Virus record (IMG/VR): IMGVR_UViG_3300020204_004859
Location: 1-43,509 of that record
Direction: 5' to 3' (one strand)
Length of the DNA: 43,509 nt
Origin: a virus
Shown: one piece after another, positions 8,131 through 17,600 of the stretch
How positions within the stretch are numbered: the stretch's first letter is position 1
How the letters are laid out: each line of letters opens with the position of its first letter
The notes under the pieces: generated by a model
What the model was told of the DNA's origin: nothing
The model's input: only the letters and a program-made list of their open reading frames with translations
Database searches by the model: none
Program-made: the position numbers and the translations under genes

Positions 8131-9308
8131 AAAAAAGTGGGATAGAAATTTACAGAAATATCAACAAAAATAAAAACGTACACGTTCCTGAACAAATCCA
8201 ATTTCAATTTTCTTATGATTATTCTCCAAAAATAGATTTGAAGGGAAATGATCCAAAGAGTGAAAGAAATATAAAATTCATTGATCCAACCACTTCGGAG
8301 TGTGTCCACGAAAGTACTTTGAAGCCTGGTCATTTTACCTCCCTTTTTCGAAGATGGTTTACCCCCTGGTTAGTGGAAGGTTATGATCGTGAAAATAAGG
8401 TTTGGTCTTTAGATTTCGAGTCTACTTTGTTTGGGGGAAAAATTTTGATATCAATAGATTCTTCTTCATTAGGAGACACAATTGCATGGTTACCTGTGAT
8501 TGATCAACTAAGAAAAAAATACAAGGCACAATTAATCGTTACAACATTTTGGAATGAAATTATGTCACACTTTTTCCCCCAAATTAAATTTTCACCCCCT
8601 GGATTTAGGGATCCAGCTGCCAATGTGGTGTTTGGGGTAGGATGGTATGAAGAAGACGATAGGAACATACACCGGCGTGATCCGAGATCAATTTCTTTGC
8701 AACAAGTTGCAGGTGACTTAATTGGTGTCGAAGTAAATTCGGATATTTTACCTTCTCAAATTCCGGGATGGCTGGAGACAACTAAATCGAGGTTTGAAGG
8801 AAAATATGTTTGTATTGCCACCGAGTCCACGGCAAATGCAAAACATTGGCACTATCCAGGAGGTTGGCAAACTTTGGTTGATCATCTCGAATCAATTGGA
8901 TATGAAGTGGTGGTGATTCACAGCCAACAAAATACTTTGGATGGAGTTGTTGATAAAACCGGAACTATAGACATGACCGACCGAATGATAGATTTATATC
9001 ATGCAGATTTTTTCGTCGGTATTGGATCCGGTTTATCTTGGCTGGCTTGGGCTTTGAGAAAACCAGTGGTAATGATTTCTGGATTTTCTTCTCCCCATTG
9101 TGAATTTTCTCATTTGAATTATAGAGTAATTAATTTCGATGTGTGCCATGGGTGTTTCAACGACGTTAGACACAAATTCGATCGTGGAGATTGGAATTGG
9201 TGTCCTAGACTCAAGAACACAGAAAGAATGTTTGAGTGTACAACACAAATCACCCCCGATATGGTAATTTCAAAAATCCAAAATTTAATGTCCGAACAGA
9301 AATTGTAA
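8127..9308 (+). CDS. Putative protein O-heptosyltransferase (TibC/Aah-like, GT9 relative)
   Basis: The 393-residue protein resembles the bacterial autotransporter heptosyltransferases, which transfer heptose from ADP-heptose to serines of beta-helical adhesins. Visible features are a SLGDTIAWLPVID loop near residues 115-127 (the GD motif of GT9-type enzymes), ESTANAKHWHYPGGW near 230, GIGSGLSWLAWAL near 295, and a C-terminal cysteine cluster C340-x2-C343-x15-C359-x11-C371. From memory, TibC binds iron through four cysteines whose first three have the same spacing. It follows the GT4-like gene with an ATGA overlap. Family assignment is good; the donor sugar in this phage is inferred, supported by a heptose-kinase-like gene at 35680. 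The Ser-rich fibre just upstream is the obvious candidate acceptor. Confidence 0.78.
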   Translation: MKKSGIEIYRNINKNKNVHVPEQIQFQFSYDYSPKIDLKGNDPKSERNIKFIDPTTSECVHESTLKPGHFTSLFRRWFTPWLVEGYDRENKVWSLDFESTLFGGKILISIDSSSLGDTIAWLPVIDQLRKKYKAQLIVTTFWNEIMSHFFPQIKFSPPGFRDPAANVVFGVGWYEEDDRNIHRRDPRSISLQQVAGDLIGVEVNSDILPSQIPGWLETTKSRFEGKYVCIATESTANAKHWHYPGGWQTLVDHLESIGYEVVVIHSQQNTLDGVVDKTGTIDMTDRMIDLYHADFFVGIGSGLSWLAWALRKPVVMISGFSSPHCEFSHLNYRVINFDVCHGCFNDVRHKFDRGDWNWCPRLKNTERMFECTTQITPDMVISKIQNLMSEQKL

Positions 9309-9327
9309 CCTCTGTTAGATATTTGGT

Positions 9328-9336
9328 GATATATAC
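9328..9336 (+). promoter_or_regulatory. GATATATAC, candidate late promoter -10 element
   Basis: The motif ends 35 bases before the ATG at 9372. It is one of a set of near-identical elements in short gaps before structural genes (14524, 14575, 20704, 25623, 28041, 41529) and resembles the T4 late element TATAAATA. Confidence 0.55.
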
Positions 9337-9371
9337 AAGAAAAGCCCTCCTTTTCGAAGTAATCGCCTTAC

Positions 9372-11921
9372 ATGTCAGCCATTCCCCCTAACAAAGCTAT
9401 CTTTACTGGACTTCCCGTATATAATGGGAATGGTCAACAGAGAAATTTATCGGATCCTAGATATAGATATCAGGACGATTTACCTAATACTGCCAAGGTT
9501 CAAGAGACAAGCACGGATAATCTTTACGGAACAACCGGTGCTGCTTTGGCCAGAGCAATTCAAATAGGTTGCAATGGTTATCATACGGTTTTGGCTTCAA
9601 ACGGAACGTATTATTATGCTCCTTGTCAATCGCAGGAATGGCTAATTGAAAGGTTGACCCAGTTAGACTCTGCCCTGAATTTTACCTATATAGGAAACTA
9701 CAGAGTTCTAAGTTATGATCAACCTTTTTATTATGTTAGTTCTTTCAATGGATGGATTATTGATTCAGCTTCATCTTTAGAGGGATATAGTGTGAATTTA
9801 AATTCCGTATCGAACGCAAATGTCTCCAATGGTATTGCAATTGATTTTAGATATTCCGTCGATGGTGAAACTTGGTCTCTTTGGGTAAATATGGGGTTTG
9901 CAACAACGGGATTACAAAATTCTTATGAGTCAGGTGAAGGAGCAGAAGTGTTTACGATACAATTGGATCCAAGCAAGCCATTTTACCCCGAGTTTAGATT
10001 CACGTCCGTTGTCGTAAATCCGGACGGGAGTATAGCCTATCAATCAGAAGAACCAATCAGTCCAAATGTAGTCATTGTTAATTTCGATTTGAATTTAACT
10101 TATGATGCTAATGTGCCGACTGGCCCTGATAATTTAGTTATTAGAAACCCAGTTCCTCAATGTTCTCCTGAACAATCAAATCGCCCTGTGGTATTTAACG
10201 AGTGTGGACCTTTCACATTCAATCCTTATAACATCAATAAGGCAATCAATCTTTACAAGGATCTAAGTTTGATTGTCAACAAAATGTTTGGATTTGAAAC
10301 CAATTACTATTCTGTTCAACCTCAGTCCAGATCAAAAGACGTGGTACTCAAAGAATGGACTTTGTATGACGTGGTGGAAGAAAGATGCGTTAAAGTGCTG
10401 GTTCCGCAAAACCAATTTCCTGACAATAAACCCAACTATGACCCGTTTGGCATTTCTTTCGAAGAGCCATTCGAAATACACATTGACAAGGTATATTTTG
10501 AAAGTCTTTTTGGTCGTGGTTCACAACCCCGTAAAAGGGATATCCTTTATTTTCCTCTCACCAATAGAATTTATGAAATCAATTCTACCTATTTGTTCAG
10601 AGACTTCATGTATTCCCCGATTTATTTCAAAATTGAATTGAAAAAATATAATCCGAAATCTAACACTTACTTCAGAGATCCTGCCTACAAAGAAGAACTA
10701 GACGGAATAGCTTTAAATTCTCAAAAATTGTTTGGTGCGGAAACCGAGGCTCAGGAGGAATTAATCACCAAACCCCAGCAATACGAAACGACCACGATCG
10801 ACCGAGGGAACGACCCCACCCGATCGTACGTGTACGAAAAACTTCCCATTGTAAGTTACGATTTGAACAACAACTGGACTATTGTGTTTAACAATTATTA
10901 TGATTTATATGATGCTTTCCAATCTAATCCAGAATTTGTATTTGAACCGAATAAATATAGAAATGGGGTGAGATATTTAACTACCCCTAAATTAGATTCT
11001 GATGGAGAAATAGCTTTTACATGCTGGTTTTCAATTAAAAATTATGTAAACGAAAATTCTCTAACTAAAAAACCTTATCCCCCTGTCCCGATGGCTCAGG
11101 AAACGGTAACCCCAACAAGAATTGTTTACAACACTACTCCTTATAAACATGGACTTTCTCCGTGGCTTGGCTATGCTGAAAATCCAGATGGATATGTTGC
11201 AATAAAATCAGATTTAAATCACTCCGGTGGATTTCAGGTGGCTTCTGTGATTGACCAATTCAAATTTTCCGTCGTCAATCCTAATTTACCTTTTTCATTA
11301 GATACCCCTACCCTTAAGATGCAAAAAGCACAGGCTAGAAATTTGATTGCAGGAGATTATTTGGACCCAAATGATGGACCACAAGGTCTTAGAGTAGATT
11401 TAATTTATTCTGGTTCACAAGAATACAACAACACGAATTTTCTTCAGGAGGGCAGCATTCAAATAAATTTGAATGATTTTGTTTTCAATTCGAAGCTACA
11501 ATTCATACCAGAAATAGGGGAATGGTATGGATTGGTTGTAAATATTTCTAATAAATATCACCAGATGGGTGTCAATATGTGGAAGATGAGTTACGATGTG
11601 AATAACCCACAGGAACAATCTTCTAATCTAATCCCGGTCCATGAAGATTTTAGAACTTTGTCCCAAACATATACTTTCGACTTACCTAAAGATATTGTTA
11701 CTAATCCAGCCAACCCCCTATATGGAACAGACAACAATGCCTATAGGATATATACTTCGCCCGTTTTGCTTTCCAATATTCGAATTTTCAAATCGATGAT
11801 AGATATAAACAAACAATCGATTGTGTTGAACCAAAACATCGTGAGGGATGCACAACTGGCTCACATAATCGACAACGCCAAACCAACTTTGGCAATTCCT
11901 AAAATTCCCAGAAAGGGTTAA
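9372..11921 (+). CDS. Virion structural protein, possible neck/head-tail protein with LamG-like C-terminus
   Basis: The 849-residue protein has no signal peptide or membrane segment. Residues ~370-490 contain RKRDILYFPLTNRIYEIN followed by a beta-rich stretch reminiscent of T4 neck protein gp14 (GDLIYFP.T..lFEI), a weak resemblance. From about residue 530 to 830 the pattern GEIAFTCWFSIKN ... GEWYGLVVNIS ... LLSNIRIFKS suggests a LamG or concanavalin-like beta sandwich. Position just before the small and large terminase fits the gp13/gp14/gp15 neck region of T4. It is much longer than T4 neck proteins, so it may be a neck or head-tail protein carrying an added carbohydrate-binding domain. A structural role is likely; the exact role is uncertain. 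Confidence 0.6.
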   Translation: MSAIPPNKAIFTGLPVYNGNGQQRNLSDPRYRYQDDLPNTAKVQETSTDNLYGTTGAALARAIQIGCNGYHTVLASNGTYYYAPCQSQEWLIERLTQLDSALNFTYIGNYRVLSYDQPFYYVSSFNGWIIDSASSLEGYSVNLNSVSNANVSNGIAIDFRYSVDGETWSLWVNMGFATTGLQNSYESGEGAEVFTIQLDPSKPFYPEFRFTSVVVNPDGSIAYQSEEPISPNVVIVNFDLNLTYDANVPTGPDNLVIRNPVPQCSPEQSNRPVVFNECGPFTFNPYNINKAINLYKDLSLIVNKMFGFETNYYSVQPQSRSKDVVLKEWTLYDVVEERCVKVLVPQNQFPDNKPNYDPFGISFEEPFEIHIDKVYFESLFGRGSQPRKRDILYFPLTNRIYEINSTYLFRDFMYSPIYFKIELKKYNPKSNTYFRDPAYKEELDGIALNSQKLFGAETEAQEELITKPQQYETTTIDRGNDPTRSYVYEKLPIVSYDLNNNWTIVFNNYYDLYDAFQSNPEFVFEPNKYRNGVRYLTTPKLDSDGEIAFTCWFSIKNYVNENSLTKKPYPPVPMAQETVTPTRIVYNTTPYKHGLSPWLGYAENPDGYVAIKSDLNHSGGFQVASVIDQFKFSVVNPNLPFSLDTPTLKMQKAQARNLIAGDYLDPNDGPQGLRVDLIYSGSQEYNNTNFLQEGSIQINLNDFVFNSKLQFIPEIGEWYGLVVNISNKYHQMGVNMWKMSYDVNNPQEQSSNLIPVHEDFRTLSQTYTFDLPKDIVTNPANPLYGTDNNAYRIYTSPVLLSNIRIFKSMIDINKQSIVLNQNIVRDAQLAHIIDNAKPTLAIPKIPRKG

Positions 11922-11932
11922 AAAAATGAGTT

Positions 11933-12718
11933 ATGCCAAGACGTAAACCAAAGCCAGAGAAGGTTGTCCAGGAGAGAATCAAGGCAAATTTAGATTCCAT
12001 TCTAATGGAAGAAAATTTGGAAATTGAATCGTTGACTGTAGACAACCTTCCCCGTATGAAAACTACAGAGGTTATGGATTTTCAGGTTCAAATCCAGTCT
12101 ACCGGTACAGACTCTAGGGATCTGCTAGAGTCATTGGTTAAATTTTATGTGGATCAAAATCTAATTGATGAATCAGAATTCCTTGAATACAAGAAGAAAA
12201 TAGATGCCATGAACGTTGGATCGATGATGCTTCAAATAAAAACTGCACAACACGCCATCACAAAATTGGTAGAAGAAATTGATTTAGGAAGTGCTTCTGC
12301 TCGAATGTTCGAGGTTCTTGCACAATTACAGGGACAAATTATGCAAATGTCCAAGGATCACCAGACCTATCTCGAAAAGACGGAAGCCAGCTACAAGAAT
12401 ATAAGAAAAGAATTGGAGATGAAAGCTTCATCGGGTTATGTTCCCATGCAACAAAATCAAGGTTCGGATACTTCTTTTTCTCCCAGTCCCCCTCCACCTG
12501 CCCAAGGAATAAACTCTGCATTGAAGGTTAGAGGAACTAAAAGTCTAATGGAAGGACTCAGAGACATTTTGGGTGCTGAAATTCAGGATGTGAAAGTCGA
12601 AGAAGTGAATGAAAATGCGGTGGTTAATGCCAGACAAAAAGCAAGTCAAGATGCCTCTAAAAATATAAGTCCCGAAAGCGAAGGAACTTTCGAAATCGAC
12701 GATGATTTATTCCAATGA
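11933..12718 (+). CDS. Candidate small terminase subunit (gp16 position)
   Basis: The 261-residue, mostly helical protein has a Lys/Arg-rich N-terminus, a central helical region (SRDLLESLVKFYVDQNLI followed by coiled-coil-like sequence to about residue 165), a Pro/Ser-rich linker (SPSPPPPAQ) and an acidic C-terminal tail ending DDDLFQ. It lies directly upstream of the large terminase and overlaps it by ATGA, the T4 gene 16-17 arrangement. T4 gp16 is 164 residues, so this one would be longer at both ends. I infer a DNA-recognition role in packaging from position and the helical core; the sequence alone does not prove it. An ATG at 11926 lies in another frame and is closed after six codons. Confidence 0.6.
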   Translation: MPRRKPKPEKVVQERIKANLDSILMEENLEIESLTVDNLPRMKTTEVMDFQVQIQSTGTDSRDLLESLVKFYVDQNLIDESEFLEYKKKIDAMNVGSMMLQIKTAQHAITKLVEEIDLGSASARMFEVLAQLQGQIMQMSKDHQTYLEKTEASYKNIRKELEMKASSGYVPMQQNQGSDTSFSPSPPPPAQGINSALKVRGTKSLMEGLRDILGAEIQDVKVEEVNENAVVNARQKASQDASKNISPESEGTFEIDDDLFQ

Positions 12719-14514
12719 GCAAACATGAAGATGACCCCCTAGATTCCAATTATTGGTCTACCAAAAGGGTAGACGACCTTATGAGGAAGGTTGAGGATGA
12801 AGGTTTAGATTACAAATCTGTTGATAATCCATTTCACGAAGGTGACCCTTCTTTAAAAAGATCAAATTTGCTTTGGGAGTATACACCAGAGGAATTACAA
12901 GAAATGCAAAAATGTGCCTTAGATGTGGTACACTTTGCCCAGTACTGTCAGGTTATGACCGATGATGGTCTCCAATACATCACATTACGAGATTACCAAG
13001 AATCTGTATTGAGAGAATATCAAAATAATCGTTTTAATATTTTTCTTGCACCCCGTCAAGTTGGAAAATCCATCACTTCATCAATTATTTTGGTGTGGTA
13101 TTTGCTTTTCAATCACGATAAAAACGCAATGATTTTGGCTAACGTTGGATCAACTGCCGAAGAACTCATGGATAAAATCAAGGCTATTGTGAAAGGTTTG
13201 CCTTGGTTTTTGAAGCCAGGTATGATTGTGAACAACGTTATGTCCATGAAATTCGATAACGGATGTAGGGCTATAGCCAAAACCACAACGAAAACAACCG
13301 CGATTGGTTTTACAATTCACTTTTTGTACATGGATGAGTTTGCACACATTCATCCGAATTTTATTGAGTCTTTCTTCCGCTCTTCTTATCCCACTGTTTC
13401 ATCATCTAAGGTCTCGAGGATTATCATTACTTCTACCCCAAATGGAATGAATAAATTTTATGACATTTATCAAGGAGCACTGACAGGAGAAAATTCATTC
13501 AATCCTGTTCGAGTTGATTGGTGGCAAGTTCCAGGTAGAGACGAAGAATGGAAAAAACAGGAAATCGCCAATCTTGGCAGCGAAGAGCTTTTCAATCAGG
13601 AATACGGAAACCAATTTCTAAGTTCAACCTCCTTGTTGCTCGGATCGAATGAGCTGAAGAAAATAAAATCAAATGAATCTGAATATGAGTGGAGAGAAAT
13701 AGATGTTCTAAGTGATCTAGGAATTTTCTATGAAAATTTTAGATGGCATCCAAAATTTTCTTTAGATTCGGCATCTTTAGATGATAAAAATTTTGTTTTA
13801 TCTGTCGATCTTGCAGGAGGGGGCAGAGGAGATTTTACGGTTATCAATATTTTTAGAGTTGTTCCTTTACCCAAAAAATTAATTGAAAGCATAGATGATT
13901 TCAAGGACGAAGGTGATTTTTTTAGTTTACTCCAGGTTGGGGTTTTCAGAGACAATGGTATTCAAATTGAAGATATTAAAAAAATGATTGAGGCCTTGAT
14001 TTTAAATATATTCAATAAAGAAAGATTGACTGTTTTACTCGAAATGAATTTTAGAGGGGAGCTCCTATTAGACAAATTGATTTCCAACGATGAGATTTCT
14101 CTGGATATGTTTTTACACACCAAACACACGGAGTCTGCACGAACTGCAAAACCTGGCATCAAGTACAACGAAAAAAACAAAATGAAGTACTGTGAAATGT
14201 TGAGGGCATCGTTCAGACAAAACAGAGTCATTATCAACGAAAAAGCATGGACAATTCCAGAAATTTTTTCTTTTGGATTAAACAATAGCGGAACATATTC
14301 ATCACAATCTGGACACGACGATGTCGCCATGACTTTGGTGAATTTGTCTGCACTTTTTGAAACAACAGCTTTCTACGATTTGATTGGGGATCTCTACGAT
14401 CGAATGGACGAGGACTATAGAAAATTGATTGAAACCAAATTAAATGACAAGGAAACCGACGGAAAAACTAAAGAAGGAAGCTTCTATGATTCATTTAGCA
14501 AGCTAATGTCATAA
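12715..14514 (+). CDS. Terminase large subunit (packaging ATPase-nuclease)
   Basis: At 599 residues this is close to T4 gp17 (610). The ATPase domain has a Walker A APRQVGKS at residues ~112-119, a Walker B FLYMDE at ~203-208 and a coupling motif ITSTPNG. The C-terminal RNase H-like nuclease domain has the first catalytic Asp in LSVDLAGG (D365), an acidic motif LLEMNFRGE near residue 445, and GHDDVA (D535, D536). The enzyme pumps DNA into the prohead and cuts concatemers, docking on the portal. The start codon overlaps the stop of the gp16-position gene. All key residues are present and it should be active. Confidence 0.97.
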   Translation: MSKHEDDPLDSNYWSTKRVDDLMRKVEDEGLDYKSVDNPFHEGDPSLKRSNLLWEYTPEELQEMQKCALDVVHFAQYCQVMTDDGLQYITLRDYQESVLREYQNNRFNIFLAPRQVGKSITSSIILVWYLLFNHDKNAMILANVGSTAEELMDKIKAIVKGLPWFLKPGMIVNNVMSMKFDNGCRAIAKTTTKTTAIGFTIHFLYMDEFAHIHPNFIESFFRSSYPTVSSSKVSRIIITSTPNGMNKFYDIYQGALTGENSFNPVRVDWWQVPGRDEEWKKQEIANLGSEELFNQEYGNQFLSSTSLLLGSNELKKIKSNESEYEWREIDVLSDLGIFYENFRWHPKFSLDSASLDDKNFVLSVDLAGGGRGDFTVINIFRVVPLPKKLIESIDDFKDEGDFFSLLQVGVFRDNGIQIEDIKKMIEALILNIFNKERLTVLLEMNFRGELLLDKLISNDEISLDMFLHTKHTESARTAKPGIKYNEKNKMKYCEMLRASFRQNRVIINEKAWTIPEIFSFGLNNSGTYSSQSGHDDVAMTLVNLSALFETTAFYDLIGDLYDRMDEDYRKLIETKLNDKETDGKTKEGSFYDSFSKLMS

Positions 14515-14523
14515 TTGATTAAA

Positions 14524-14531
14524 GATATATA
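14524..14531 (+). promoter_or_regulatory. GATATATA, upstream copy before the sheath gene
   Basis: First of two copies in the 95-base gap before the tail sheath gene, 51 bases upstream of the second. A high-output structural gene with two late-type elements would fit tandem promoters. Confidence 0.45.
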
Positions 14532-14574
14532 GGATGGAACCCTAGTAATATCCTCATTTGTGGTAATTCATTTT

Positions 14575-14583
14575 GATATATAC
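14575..14583 (+). promoter_or_regulatory. GATATATAC, candidate late promoter of the sheath gene
   Basis: The motif ends 26 bases before the sheath ATG at 14610 and is identical to the element before the 9372 gene, including the following C. It is the nearer of two copies in this gap. Confidence 0.6.
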
Positions 14584-14609
14584 TAGGAAAAAATATCTTT
14601 AAAACGATA

Positions 14610-17600
14610 ATGGCTAAGAAAATCAAACTCGATTTATCACAATTCAAAGCTTCCGGCGTTTATACGTTGGAATTTGATGCCTCTGAAAACATCATTCTAA
14701 CCTCCCAAACAATTCGTCTGGTGGTTGGTTTTTCGAATAAGGGTCCTTTCAATGCTCCGGTTTATATCCCAGACGTCACAACTGCAGTTGCAATTTTTGG
14801 TGACATTGATAAAAATCTAGAATCACAGGGATCGTATTTTCAGAGATCAATTTTAACCTGTCTTTCAACAGGACCAGTTTTTGCCTTGAATTTGCTTCGA
14901 CTCAACAACGATGTTGATTCACCAACTGCAGACAAAGTAGACTATTTTGGTTTCTCTGTTGCTACCGATGAGCCCAATGGAGTTCTAACTTCCCGTTTGT
15001 ACTCGTCTTTTTACAACAAAGAAAGATTTTGGTTTGCCGATGTCGATTATTTTCTCGCCACAATGTCTGTGGTGGATCAGGGAAGAATTTTCAATTTGGT
15101 GAATTTAGGACAACAGTCTATGTCTGTCATTGTTAGAAAATCCACTGATGCTACACCCCCTCTTCAGGGATACGACGTATTCGCGATTGATTGGTATGGT
15201 GCAAATAATGTACCCAGTTATGTACACCCATATGACTACATTTCCGATTGGTTTATTGATATTATTGCGGTTTCGGGGGATTGGACGGATTACCAGGCTC
15301 TATCTAAAGATCCAGAATGGTCTGCTTTCTTCACCCCAAATGGATTCATAAAAAGTCAAATCAATAATTTTCTGAGCCAACAAAACGTGAACATCGTCAC
15401 CCAAATAACTGGGTGTTTGATTGTTGATTTTGTCGATCTAAACGGTAACAATCAATTCATTGAAACTCTGGTTAACAACAACACTCCTTCCTCTGGACTA
15501 TTTTGTGCAGTAGATGCAGAAGGATTGGAATATCTATGCCAGAATAGATTCAAAGTAGATTTGGTCGGTAACTTTTTGATCGATGAGCTCACTTCAGATA
15601 GAGACCTTCAAGATCCTACTTTGAATTTTTTAAGTTACGATCAACAGTTGATTCAGGATTATCTTTATACGCAAAATTCGATCGGAATAACTGGAGCATC
15701 GGGGGTAACGGGAGGAACAGCGGGTGTTGATTATAACCAATTAAATGTTGGAACTTTGTTCAATCTAGGCGGTCCGACCGGACCCACTGCTGGAGTTCCC
15801 GCATCCGCATTGGAACCCTATAACCCAAGTTTAACATTTGGTGGTCTTCATTATCTCCGTACCAATTCTGGTGTTACTGGGGGTGCAGTTGTAAATGTTT
15901 ATATTACCAACGGCGGTTCTGGTTACATAAGTGCACCAACGGTATCTTTCTCCGGGTCTGGAACTGGTGCTGCTGCCACTGCGGTCTTAACCTCGGGTGC
16001 TGTATCTAGCATTGTTTTAATAGATGGTGGATCTGGATATACGTCCAACCCATCAGTATCCATCTCGGGGGGTGGAGGTGGTACGGGAGCAGCGGCTTCT
16101 GCAGATATCTTAACTGAACCTTCTCTTACCTCTGCAGAAAAATTGAGGCTGAAGGATTTTGTTACCCCCACTTCTTCATACAGCCCATTCATTGTTGGAA
16201 CAGTTACAATTCCAGCGGGAGCTTCGGGAAATATCATAAATCAATTTACAACCGGTGATTTAGTAAAACTAAAAATCTCCGGTGTTAGAGAAATTGCCGG
16301 AAATTTGACCATTACATTTACTCATCCTTTGGATTCACCAGTTTATGCTTCACAGGGAATTGAAGTAAGACCAACTTCATTTACCGAAAGTACTTCTAGT
16401 GTAGTTGCTGGATATTATCAACAATTCGGTGCTTCCGATTATTTAGACATTGTTAATGTTGCTTCAATAACAGGTGGGACAGCTAGTTCTAATGCTCTAA
16501 CTGGTCAAATTTCTACCAGATTATATCAAAATATTTTATACCGAGAAATAGAAGACGGGGACACAGTTTGGCTGGACGAAGACGGAACAGACATTTTATA
16601 TCTGGACACACAGAATACGGTCGACAGAGACCAATTTAATGTTTCTTTTGTCAGAGCTTTTAATAATATTGCTAGACAAAGCCCATCTGATCTGGTTGCC
16701 TATCCACCTTTTGGAGATGTTTATGCCTCTGATAATATCGGATTCCCCGTTGGGTCAAACCAGACGGACATTGTTTCGAGTGTTGCATCTATCAACCAAT
16801 TCTTAGATGTATTGGGCACAACTGGTCCAAACAGTTTTACGTTCGTTCCTGATCAGATTAACAATAAAATAATTTCCGTGGGAGATTATTTAGTTTCCAC
16901 TGACCTAGAATTGTGTGAAACCGTAGGAGCCAACAGACAATCTAGATTGACTAAAGTAACCGCAGTGGCACGAACCACTACTTCTGGAGTTGTTAGAGTT
17001 GTTTGCGCTAGGCCTATTTTCTTTTATTCTGGATCCCCAATTCAAGTTCAAAAGTTTAAATCAATTCCCCAATTCACCAGATCATTCGATTTCATTTATT
17101 TGGGTGGTTACACAATGAGAGATGCTCAAAGACCTAATGGAACAGATTTGAGAGTGGATGAAATTTTAAACGTTTTGTATGACACAAATTTGGCTGCAAC
17201 CTTGGCTACTAAGGACGTTATTTCATTCCGTTATATCGTAGATACTTTCAGCGGAACGATTCAACCGAATTCTAAATACCAACTTTCAAAGCTTGCTATG
17301 ATGAGACAGAAGGCTTTGGCATTTATCAATGCTCCTTCTATGGCTCAGTTTAGAGCCAGCACGGATCCAAGATTTACTAATGCTCCAACAGCTGTAGATC
17401 CGTTCCCTCCCCTAGAAGCACAATACATTGCAGAGGGTGGAAATTTATCTTTGAATCCAGCTTACACATTCAGCCTTCCTACCCAAGATTTGGGAGCTTC
17501 TTTTGCTGGTTATTTCACTCCTTATATTACTGTTAGGGAAAATAACAGAAACGCGAATGTTCCACCAGCTGCTTATGTCTCTAACAATTTCGTAAGAAAA

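Noticed and set aside
11747-11755. GATATATAC near the 3' end of the 9372 gene as a promoter
   Set aside because: It is inside coding sequence and about 180 bases from the next start, farther than other elements; probably chance.
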